Shown one piece after another: positions 47,901 to 58,418 of a stretch of DNA of 64,000 nt (its first letter is position 1; the number at the start of each line of letters is the position of its first letter). The notes under the pieces were generated by a model. The model was not told the origin of the DNA and made no database searches. It saw nothing but the letters and a program-made list of their open reading frames with translations. The translations under genes were made by a program, and so were the position numbers. Origin of the DNA: Hygrophila difformis (Eukaryota; Streptophyta; Magnoliopsida; Lamiales; Acanthaceae); NCBI GenBank assembly GCA_030278955.1, contig JAOANR010000003.1, positions 52,176,902-52,240,901 of the forward strand, given 5' to 3'.

Positions 47901-49051
47901 ATGGCGCCTAGGAGAAAACCAAGGAAGGTGAGTCCAAACGGTACTGACGCTAACCTTTCCAAACGCCCAACAACAGTGAAAGTCCTCAGAACCTAGGAGA
48001 GCAAGTGCCTCAAGCGCCCAATAATATGGAAGCACGTTTGAAAACGATAGAGGGAATCCTAGTAGCATTAGGAAATGCGGAGGTGCATAGGACACCTGCA
48101 GCAGTACCTCCGCCCGTAGCTCAAACCAACTATCTAGAGTTGGTGAATCCCTATCAACCACCACGTTATGATGGGCAGGAGGATCCCGCCGAACTAGAGG
48201 GGTGGATCCGTACATTTGATAAGCTCTTGGATGCTATCAAATGTCCTGATGAGGCAAGGACACGAGTAGCAACCTACTACTTAGGAGGCGAAGTCGATGA
48301 GTGGTGGCAAAACCTCCAGAGGAATTTAGAGGAAGCTGAAGAAACTTATTCGTGGAATGAACTTAAGGAGGGCCTAAGGGACCGATTCTACCCCATGAGC
48401 ACCAAGGCGGCAATGTACGAAGAGTTTTTATCACTGAAGCAAGAGGGACGGACGGTGCAGGAGTATTACACCCGGTTTAAGGAGTTGGTACGATTTGCTA
48501 CGAGGATAGTACCAACCGACTCTGACAAGGCTCAGAAATTCGAGATGGGTCTGAACCTTTGTATCCGGGAGATACTTGCAGTAGGACAATTCACGAACCT
48601 GCAGACGGTTTATGATCGTGCGGTAGCGGTTGCACGAGTCCAAGGACTGAAACGGAAACAAGTAGATGAGGCTAACCAAGGACCACAAGGAGAATACAAG
48701 GTGGATAAGGACCATTTCGATGGAAACTCGAAAGGACAACATCAAAATGACAATGGGGAGAAAAAGGGGATAGTCTTCAACCATGGTGACTATGCGTCAC
48801 CATGTCCAAAGTGTGGTAAACCGCATTATGCGAGAGGATGCCCTCAGCCTGGAGCATGCCTTCGATGTGGTCGACATGGTCATCAGCTGCGTGATTGCCG
48901 GACACGGAGAGAGAACATCGACAAGAGAGAGGATGTGACTACTCGACCTAAGCAACCACGAAACCCAGACGGTCAAGGTGGCAACAACCAAGGGTACCAA
49001 CACCCTCAGAATAAAGACCAAAACCCGAAACCTCTTGAGAGTACTGAATAG
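47901..49051 (+). pseudogene. gag: gag of the non-autonomous element
   Basis: The likely start is 47901 (MAPRRKPRK), but a frame change near 47970 separates it from the main frame at 48005-49051 (348 codons). The gag domain spans about codons 50-190 of that frame (RYDGQEDPAELEGWIRTF, YLGGEVDEWWQNL, DRFYPMSTKAAMYEEF). The C-terminus has CPKCGKPHYARGC followed by a CCHC knuckle, CLRCGRHGHQLRDC. Only gag is present; the ORF ends 41 bp before the 3' LTR. The main body is otherwise open, which fits a young element. A functional Gag would need the N-terminal frame or the internal ATG at 48005. Confidence 0.85.
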
Positions 49052-49078
49052 GCAGTTATGGGGACATAACTGGAGTCC

Positions 49079-49092
49079 TAAGGGGGAGAGGA
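49079..49092 (+). other. Polypurine tract of the gag-only element
   Basis: AAAGGGGGAGAGGA-like purine run directly before the 3' LTR start TGTGATACC. Confidence 0.85.
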
Positions 49093-52005
49093 TGTGATAC
49101 CCCGTAATAAAGTAGTTGCATTATTTTAGTTTGGCTCGGCAATATGTATCCCAAATAAATTTTTGAACTACGTTATGGCTTGATCCCTTCATAGGGTACG
49201 TAGGCATCTTAGAAGTTTTAATTCTAAGTTCAGTCACAAAATAATAAAACAAACAAAAAGACTTTGGCACGAGAAAAGCCGAAACACAACTTCGAGGACA
49301 AAGTTGATTCTTAAGGAGGATAGACTGTAATACCCGAGAATTTTCCAACATAAAATAAATACAATAAATAAAATAAAGACAATAAATAAAGAAATAAATG
49401 TAGAGGAAATGAGAAATGGAATTTAAATTGAAAAGGAATCAAAGTTCCGAGAACCCGGGAAGCCGAAGTCAACTTAATTAAATAAATGGTTACACGGGGA
49501 CCCGACACCGATGGACTCAATAACTCGAGTCCAAATATAAATTTAGGTCCGAATAAAATTAAGATAGGAAATCGGAGCCCGGAGATAGCCCGGAAATCGG
49601 AGTCCAAGAACATAGAGGGATAGAAGTCCGAAAGAGAGGAGGAAAGACCCGACGGATCGCACGACCCGGCCCAGACCGAAGTCCAGGCCAGGATGGCGCG
49701 GTTGCCACGCGGTTTTAGAGGGGAGAGCGCGCCAAGTGCGCGCCAGACCCGACAGGCGAGACGTTCCGCGATTCTCTAGCCAAAATTTTTTTTTTCGACT
49801 TCGGTTGAACATCTTTCGACTCAAGACTCTTAGAGTCAGATCTTGGACGCCCTAGGTCTTAGTTAGCTATAAATAAACCCTCTTGGAAGCCCCAAGCACT
49901 TTTGAAACCCTACGAAATCTCTCTACACGTCGAAACCCTAATCCCGGAGTCGTCGGAGGCACGAAGGCATTCGAAGACTGAGTTGGACGAAAATTTGGAG
50001 ACCCTTGCTTTCGTGGTAAGATCTTGTTCATTCCTTTCCATTCAAGATTCGAAAATGAATCCTAATTAAACCTCTTTTCTATTCTAAACCCCGATCCGGA
50101 CGCGTTGAGGAAAAACGAAGGATCTCGGAGGGAGAACGAAGAACGTGGAAGCCACGCCTCCGAATCATCGAGCCGAGACATCCATAAATATGTAAGTTAA
50201 CTCTTACGTGGTTTTGGGCGAAATTAAAATACGTTAGATTTAAAGATTCGAATCAAGGACATGAAATCTGCCAACGTAAATCTTTTAACGGCGCAACAGT
50301 GTTGTCTAATTTTTCCAAAACTTAAAACGACTTCAAACGGAAAAACTTAAAACACAAAAAACGTTCTTAAGACATAGATCTATCTACTGTAAAAGTTACA
50401 TAATTTTTCATCGTGTTTTGATATCCGAAAACGACCACGAACAGACCTGCCTTTGGTTTAGATCTTGAAACAGTGGCAGATTCTTAATCTGAACTTGAGG
50501 TTGATTTTTGACTTAGATCTAAACCGATTAAGGATTGGTGCCAAACATAAGAGTTGTAGATCTATGCGTTAAGAACACCTCCGTAAAATTTCAGAATTTT
50601 TCGTGATGATTTGATATATGAAATCCACCCGAAACCGAACTACTAGGATGTGGATCTTGAAATTCTTGACAGAACTTAGGTCAGAACTTGACGACGTTTT
50701 TTACTAGGGTTCTAGGCCGGTTTAGGTCTTTAGTCGAACATGAAAGTTGTAGACAAATGCCTTAAGAAGGTCTCTATAAAAGTTCGTTGAGTTTGGAGTT
50801 GATTTGCTATGGTAGATTTCAATATCTTTAAACTGTGGTCTGCGAAATTCGGACAGATTTGTGTTAATGCGAAAAGTTACGTTTTTGACCTATTTTGATA
50901 TCTCGGATTGAAAAAGCTAAAACACGAAAGTTGTTCATCTCGACGTTTCTGAGTCAGTAGTGAAATTTTGGAATTTTTGGAATTAAATCTGAATTTAGAC
51001 GGATTTTAGAGTAAACAGTGGTTTACCGGAAGTCAAATCTTGAAATCTTGTTGAAACATGAAATTAGCCTTTAAGGTTTAAATGATTGGGGATTCCTTTG
51101 AAATAATATACACATGAAATACGATGCTTGCCGAAAGGCAATTGAGATATAATGCTTGCCGAAAGGCAATTGAAATATAATGCTTGCCGAAAGGCAATTG
51201 AGATATAATGCTTGCCGAAAGGCAAATGAGATATAATGCTTGCCGAAAGGCAATTGAAATATAATGCTTGCCGAAAGGCAATTGAGATATAATGCTTGCC
51301 GGAAGGCAATTGATAAATAAAGCTTGCCGAAGGACAATTGAGATATAAACTTGAAACATGAGACATGAGATATGAAACTAGAAGACTCGAAAATTGTTCC
51401 TTTTAGATTATGCCTTAAAGTGTGTCTTGCGATTGTTTTACTTTGCGAATTATATTTATGATCTTATGAAATCTCTATCTTTTAAATTATGCCATTTAAT
51501 TATTGTTAGATAAATAAGTGAAATGATGTGGTGTTGTGTACATGTTTTCTCAAAATCTAAATAACGGCTTTGAAACCCCTTAATCATGTTTGTGTTAACT
51601 TACTCAGCAAGTTTTTGCTGACCAAACCATATTTGTTTTTTTCCTTTTCTATAGAGTATGAAAGATATGCATCATCATATGCATTCATGGGATATTCGGG
51701 AAATTATTATTTTCTTTTATTATTCTAGCCTTAGATATGAATTGCATGAACGGGTCTGTTTAACCCGTGATTAGGCCATGTTGGCCCTATATTTAAATTC
51801 CGCTGCATTATATATGTAAATATTATTTTCCGCTGCAACTCTGATATATTATTTTTAAATTATATATGAATGGGCTGTTTGAATGTTTTAAATTCTGAAA
51901 AACCATAGCCTTGCATCTCTTTGGTAAGCTCGGAGAAACCGTGTCTTGCTAGGGAGGTGTGGCGGTGACACCCCGACCTGGGTGACCAAAAACCGGGGTG
52001 TTACA
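49093..52005 (+). repeat. 3' LTR of the gag-only element
   Basis: 2913 bp, TGTGATACC to GTGTTACA. A TATA box is at 49867-49876. The difference in length from the 5' LTR (29 bp) is almost exactly one extra 28-bp unit. Confidence 0.92.
51125..51348 (+). repeat. 28-bp hairpin repeats, 8 units (3' LTR)
   Basis: Same TTGCC-GAAA-GGCAA unit as 46302-46497 with one more copy. Most units keep the perfect stem; one has a GGAA loop. Confidence 0.92.
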
Positions 52006-52209
52006 GGTTGAAGGTCCCGCATCAGTACGGGCTTTCTTCATTCCCTTCTTTGCCCTAGATGGCCTAATTCTCTTGCTCGTGGTGCTTGATCACCAGATAT
52101 GAATGAAGACTGAACCTCGGAGTCGCCGGGCAGTTGGGGCAATGAGTATGTAATTCTTTCCTGCAGAGGGAGATTTGGCACACTGATGGGGGGATTCACC
52201 CTTATTGGC
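52006..52209 (+). repeat. 204-nt flank duplication, right copy
   Basis: Matches 44055-44258; it begins directly at the end of the 3' LTR. Confidence 0.9.
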
Positions 52210-55200
52210 TGGTCGGTTGCAAACGCACTTAAGTCGACGCCCTGACTTATGCAGATTTTTCGGATCAAATTTGGATAGCACAAGACTTGCTTGTCTTCTA
52301 TCCGGGTCGTCATAACTTCAAAAACATGCCTCCCTATGTTCAACTTCACTCCATGCCACAGCTTCGCAAGTCCCATTGGGACACTTCCAGATGTAGTGTG
52401 TGGGTGCGAGTTGGGCCGGATCTTCGACAAATAAAACTCATAGGTCGGCATGAAGTGCAATTTCAACCTATTTGTATCAAAAGTATGGTCCGGAGTAGGT
52501 ACCCTTGTCATGCTGTTTGCTATGGCCGAATACAATGCAGCTTTCTTTGTCTTTCCTCTTTTCATCAGAATTTCTCCTGCGGGGAATTCATCTCGGATAG
52601 CGGGGGTCTCAAAGAATGTATTCAACCATTCGGGTGAGATGTTGATAACCTGACCCCGGATCCAAGTCCTCCTGTTGCTTGCTTCAATATTGCAGAAGAA
52701 TTCGCGAGTTAGCTCTACAAATCCATCTTCCTCATTGTGCAACATGAAGTTTCCCCATTCTTGATTTCTGTAGAATGTTTCAACTGTGGGGTGGAGCAAG
52801 ATATCTGGGCTGAATCCCTTATCCGGCACGATCATCTTTGACATTTCCGCGTATCGTTCGGCCCCTTCCATCCGCCCATTGAACTTGATTTCCAAATCTG
52901 CATTGTTTAATTTCTTCTTTTCAAACTGCTTCAAAATCCCCATCCGATTCCTTACAGTGTTTTCAGACCAGAATTCAACTGGTCTAACAGAACCAATTGA
53001 TTCTAAGTCTTCACTGGTATGCCAATCTGTTGATCCACTTTGCCCTCCTTGGATCGGTTCATGACCTAATTCTGCCTCCTGCGCCCTTTGACTCGGTTCT
53101 CCTTCTCCCTGAGCTGCTTCGTTTCTAGATTCCTCCTCAACCTTTTCAATTACATATTGCATTGTATTGCATTGAGTTTTTACAGGAGTTGGAAAGTTAA
53201 GTACATGGAAGTAAGGATCATCTACGCTTGTTGATACCTCCTCCTCCTCCCTAGCAGCTCGTCCATCATGACGTTGGAAGATTGGTGCCAGTTGATCCAT
53301 AAATTCTTGTTCCTCTTGCTGAGCTTCTTCTTTTTCTTCCTCCATATCATTCTTCCTTCTTTCAGTGAGATCTTTCGGCTCATCAACTTTCTCCTTTACC
53401 AAGTCTGATACCGTGATTGGATTTGCAGATGGACCTTCTGGAGTGATAATTGCTTCAATTCTGGCCGTGCCAACAAGAGGATCGATGAGTCGGGATACTT
53501 TTGTTTGATAACGGATTTGTTCAGGCCCCTCCCCCTTAATCAATCCTTGTTTCGATCTGCTCATTCAGTCTCTTCCTTATGTCTCCCCGGATGGTTTTAG
53601 CATCGTGAGCAGTGGGCCCAGCCCATGTAGGGGGTTCTTTCTTGACTTTTAGCTCTTTGCCCGGCACTTCTCCTGTGATTATCAAATCTTCGTCATCTCA
53701 TTCCTTATCTCTCTCCACATCTCCAGATTTCCGGCTTTTCAACTCTGCTAGGAGCTTTTCAGCGATTTCCTTGTCATGAGCTTCTTTCTTCTTTCGTTCT
53801 TCCTCAGCTTTAGTTTGCTGGATATTTTTCCTTATATACTCCTCCTCTGCAGCTTTCTTTTCTCTTTCAGCTTGTTCCTGTTCATCTAATTTCTCCACTG
53901 CAGACCCTCCTTCTTCAGTATTCTGTTCTGCCAAAGCCATAGCCATCCCTGCATCTTTCTCTTCTTGCAGCTGTTTAGCATATTCAGCATCCAAGGCAAT
54001 CTGGTGTTGTCTCTTAGGAAGCGGTGGTGGCATTATCCCTTTTCCTCTGTTTTTAGATCTGCAGGTGCTGCCACCTTCCTAGCAGTTGGCTCGGGTTCTT
54101 GGATTACCACTTTTCTTTCTGGAGCCCTTGCTGGTTTCTCTTTTTCAGCCAATTTAACTAGCCTCCGTCTGGATTGTACTGGATGTTTAGGCTGGGCTGC
54201 AGTTTCTGCCACAGCAGGTATTGGCGTTTCAGATTGCATTTTAGTAGCAGCTTTCGGCACTTCAGCTTGCCCTGTTGGTGGCAAAGCAGATACTTGCACC
54301 GTTGGTTGGGTAGGCTGTGGGTTGGCTTCAGGAGGGGGAGTGGAGATATAGGCATCAACATTGGCATATGGGTCTTCCTCATAGCCCAGTTGTTTTCAGC
54401 GCGTTTCAGGTAGTCTTTGACGAAGCTCCGCTGAGTAATTCGCACAAGCTGTTCTTCCCAATCCTCCTTTATCCTTTTGCAAAACTTGCTCCGGACATTA
54501 TAATTGTAATGTAGGATCTTTTTCTTGTTTGTCTTGTCATTACAATATTGGAGTGCCTCCTTATCCATCTCCATTATCAGATCCAGGTACGATTTCCGAT
54601 ACTTGTCCATCATAGCCCCCACCAGGTCTTTCTGAAGTCCTTCAAGATAGGCCATATCTTGCGCAAAGTTGAAGTTGAGATAAGCTCCAGCTTCAGCTTC
54701 TGACATTGGCTGGAACTGTCTCTCTCCTTTCTTTATGGGCTTCCAATTGCCCTTTCGTATGTCTACAAGCAGCTGTTCCCTTAATACAGCAATATGCCGA
54801 GGATGCTCATCTTCTTTCGAAGTCCCGAACTGCCCGTACTTTCTGTGCATGAAGATGGATTCGAGCTCCCCCAGAGCCGGTAATTCCACACCTTTATCTA
54901 GGAAAGATTTAGTGAGGCTCGGATTTCCTTTCCCCCAGACATATGTTAGATCCTCCCACTGCTGTCGTGCGTCCTTTATCTTCTTCCTCATGGTTTCCAA
55001 CAATGAGGTGTTTCGGGTCTGCTCAAAATGTTCGGCCTTCTTAAGCTGCTTGTGCAAGTTAAAGCTTAGTTCTTGATGCCTGATGCGTGCTTGATCTGTA
55101 ATCCACCTCTGTTCCACTGGTCCCCTTTTTTCAAACAAGTACGGGTTCCATTTGAATGGAAGAGCCTCGTGCATCATTATGGCTCCACTGTTTAGAACTC

Positions 55201-55379
55201 TGCTTAGGTCGATCTGTTTATCCGTGAAAGCCATTCTTACTTGAGGATCTATAAGCTGATTCGGGATGATGATGTCGAAGTCGGCCAGATTTGGGTCTTT
55301 TGTCCCTCTTTCTACATGCCGGTTCCAGATGGCTCTATGTTCCCTGAACTTTAACTGAATCCGTTCGTGATGGACATCT

Positions 55380-55525
55380 GGAGTCGTGAGTACATCATTC
55401 TTGGCATGATCCATCATCATCCCCCAAAATTTCTTCAGAAAGTGATAATAATGGAGTCGTGAGTACATCATTCTTGGCATGATCCATCATCATCCCCCAA
55501 AATTTCTTCAGAAAGTGATAATAAT
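55380..55525 (-). repeat. 73-bp tandem duplication in the env-position ORF
   Basis: 55380-55452 and 55453-55525 are identical or nearly so. Since 73 is not a multiple of three, the duplication shifts the frame; this explains two overlapping frames here. Confidence 0.92.
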
Positions 55526-55849
55526 CTCTTTCGAACGAAGCAGCCACAATCGTTCTTTCTTCCGGTGGTATGTTCACATCCCACCCCGGTGCAAACTCCA
55601 ATTTTTCCTCAGTGGTTTGGTCCAGTGGCACTCCATATTCTGACATGATTGCTGCCCTCATATTCTTGATCTCAGTTCTATCCACTGAAGCCTGCTGTGC
55701 TGCTTGTTCATATGTGCTATCAGGCAACCCAATGCCTGATTTCACTGTTAATTCATTCCTGAAAAAGATAGAGGAGATTAGAGATATTCAAGTTTTTATG
55801 ATTTTCATGAATTGTTCAAGTTTGGGAATCAACATTCTCACATTTTGAG

Positions 55850-58280
55850 CTTTGCTCGAAATGTGATTTAATTGATTAGACTTGAATTTATGAAGAGGTC
55901 TAGATATAATATTTACAAGCAGGAATGTAACATCTATTCTAATTTATTAAAATTTAGGTCTTTGGACCCAAGATATTTTTAATGGGCCATTGGGCCCAAA
56001 AATTTTGATTTTTCAGTTTTATTAAACAAAGCTCGAGGCACTTGTTGAAAAATGGGGTGAGATGAAGATGTCGGAACGGAATGCTCGAAATTGGAATGTG
56101 CAGTGGAGACGTGGCGGAATGGATCTGCTATTTCCGGACTGCTTGGACTGTATTGGACAGTTAAAACATTCCCAAAAATTTGCAAACACTATTTTTTTTT
56201 AATTTTAAAGGTTGACTTGTTTTATTAAATAAAAAGTGGGATGTGTGTGGTCCCATTTTTTTGGTTTTCTTGAAAATGATAGCAGTTTAAGTGACAAAAA
56301 TACTGCTATCTACTCACACTTTTAGTTCCATTGGGAACCGAAAATACACAAGTCAATTTTTATTCCACCAATTCTTTTGTCTTTTGTGAAAAAGTTTTTC
56401 TGAAAAGGGGTTTTGACAGTGTTTTGGTGTGCACAGAATTACTATGGTAGGCCATACACCACTTTTCTCAGCTTGCTGCACCCACATAGCACAGTCATGC
56501 CATACTAGGGAAATAAACATTAAATGTCTACAGCTTGGCATGCAAGAAACTGGCAGACCAACAAAAACAGATTCAGCAGCCATTCTACACCAAGTTATGC
56601 TCCTTTCTTTACCAAAAACATAAGATCAACAACCATTAATGCTTCAGTACTTCAGATTCACAAAAAAAAAAAAAAATCACCAACAGCATACAAACATTCA
56701 CCAAATGCCTACATGCTCATTGGTTTAGCAGATTCACAAAATCATGCTTCAAGATGTACCAACTCAGGATCAAACTAGCATGCTCTTACTGATAACACTC
56801 AAACATTCAAAAATGCCCAAATGTCCATCAGTTTTCCAATTTTAGGTTTTCATAATTCCAGATCAAAAACAGGCAACACATGCTTTTATTCATCACCTTT
56901 AAGCAAGAAAACAGGCAGGCATCTCTAGAACCCTAGAAACTCTAGAATTCACCAATGGCCAATTCATTATAAATGTTGATCCCTAACCTGCCTTGCGTTT
57001 TCTAATACCCTACATACAGAGAAAACCAAATGCCCACACAGATTCGACACTCCTCAACCCTTCATAACAAGGAAAACGCGACCCTCATCCTTCCATTCAT
57101 GTTTCGGCCAACACCCACCATATTACAGGTTTCAAAATAAGTACTGCCCATGCCATATCATGCCCAAAATCGAACTCACAGAGGGGGTAATAAGCGAAAT
57201 ACAAACCTATTTACACAGTGCACTTAAGAGAAATGGAGAAAATCGCAGAACAAGGGGGCTACGGGTATGTGCGAATTGGTGGGAATCGCTTACCATGGTT
57301 GAGCTTTCGAAGAGGACGGAGATGCCCTCGCGATTTCTGAAAATTTCGGCAGAGGTTCGCCTGAAAATGGCCGGAATATTGCGAGTAACACAGTGGTGTT
57401 CTTCGGGAAAATGGGGTTCGCGTACGAGAGGATTTGAAAAAAAAATTTCTAAGTTTTTGAAGTGTGGGGAAGAAGGAGGTGAAAGGGGGGCTTTAATACT
57501 GATGGGCCCAGTCGTGGAACCCTAGCCCATGTCGCGGAACTAGGTTTCACGACTGGGGCCTAGCGCCATTAGAGGGGCGCTAGATTGGAAGCCAGTCGCG
57601 AGCACATGTCTCGCGACTGGGGGTATCTCGACAGGATTGAGAGGGAAGCAGTGGGGCCAAGTGAGAGTATGGGTCGTGATACTAAGAGACAGTCGTGAGA
57701 CTGAGAGCCAGTCGCGAGACCAGGTCTTGCGACTGGGGGTTTCACGACTGGCTGAGGGAATGAGAGGAAGGAGGCCAGTCGCTAAACTTGGTCCCAGTCG
57801 TGAGGCGTGGCCTCGCGACTGGATCTTTGCTTAGCGACTGGAGCTCCGAATCGACATTTGGGGACCTCAGTCGCTAAACTGTCACCCAGTCGTGAGGCGT
57901 GGCCTCGCGACTGGTGTCCAGTTCCGCGACTGGGTTTTGAATTTTCAAATTTTTGATGGACTGGGCCTGAGAGCGATGTTGGGCCTGAATCCACTTTATT
58001 TGAATTGGACCTGAATAAATTCAGTCCAAATAATATTCAAAACTACTGGGCTGAAATTAAATAATCTACTTGCATAAAAATAGGTTGGATCGATTCCATT
58101 TATTCATGAAATTTATTCCAGATTTTAAATTGCTTTAAATTCCGAGAATATTTTCTTAAATTCAAGGAATTAATCCAACCGGGAACCTGGTTTTCCGTGT
58201 CATTTTTCTGCTCCTTCTTTTTGGTGGTTCCAGAATTCCTGCAAGATAGATAAATGAAACGCATTAGATTTTCTCCAAAT
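55850..58280 (-). other. Inter-ORF region between pol and env-position ORF
   Basis: About 2.4 kb without a supported gene. It contains the hairpin array at 57508-57933 and, near 58238-58250 on the minus strand, TATCTTGCAG followed by GAATTC. The latter resembles a splice acceptor and corresponds to TTTTGCAG|GAATTC at 12235-12248 in the other element. Confidence 0.65.
57508..57933 (-). repeat. Nested TCGCGA hairpin array in the inter-ORF region
   Basis: Same module type as in LTR B. At 57794-57822 the inner arms CCAGTCGTGAGGC and GCCTCGCGACTGG surround GTG, and the outer arms GTCGCTAAAC and TTAGCGACTG flank them. At least four modules occur. Confidence 0.88.
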
Positions 58281-58284
58281 ATCA

Positions 58285-58319
58285 ACATCCTCACATTTAG
58301 AGTCTTAGTACTCTAAATG
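58285..58319 (-). other. Conserved post-pol hairpin and PPT-like site
   Basis: CATTTAGAGT / ACTCTAAATG stem with a 6-nt loop (58294-58319) followed on the minus strand by GTGAGGATGT and TGATATTTGGAG. It is the same arrangement as 12163-12210 although the surrounding DNA has diverged. Confidence 0.75.
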
Positions 58320-58418
58320 TTTAATTGATTTTTGGATACTTTCTGCCTTGAAATAAAATGGTATAAATGTATATAATAATAATTTTTATTTTTATTTTTA
58401 TTTTTATTTATTATTTTT

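Larger units (their letters stand above)
44269..52005 (+). mobile_element. Non-autonomous gag-only LTR retrotransposon (TR-GAG type)
   Basis: Two 2.9-kb LTRs flank only 1.94 kb of internal DNA: PBS, one gag ORF and a PPT. There is no protease, RT or integrase, so it must use proteins of a relative. The gag type and long LTRs suggest a chromovirus of the Tekay/Del kind, but without RT this is inference. Similar LTRs indicate a fairly recent insertion, into the env-position ORF of the minus-strand Athila-type element. Confidence 0.88.
52006..55745 (-). pseudogene. Env-position ORF of the minus-strand Athila-type element
   Basis: Located after pol where Athila-type elements have an env-like ORF. 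In minus-strand order: N-terminal part (55745-54380: FWGMMMDHAKND, ALPFKWNPYLF, EAGAYLNFNF), Pro/Ala-rich linker, Lys/Glu-rich coiled-coil-like part (54033-53698), then a conserved domain within 53000-52200 (RPVEFWSENTVRNRMG, RTWIRGQVINISPEWLN, PMGLAKLWHGVKLNIG). This looks like the family catalogued as putative plant transposon protein, often annotated envelope-like. No signal peptide or membrane helix is visible, so an envelope role is doubtful. Frames break near 55450 (73-bp duplication), 54370, 54040, 53700 (TGA) and 53570; a TGA follows GQRRE at 52038. The ORF continues at 44258-43572. Confidence 0.78.

Noticed and set aside
52038..53564. Transposase of a DNA transposon
   Set aside because: The domain resembles the family named putative plant transposon protein, but its place after Athila-type pol and before the 3' LTR shows it is the element's extra ORF; no DDE catalytic set is visible.
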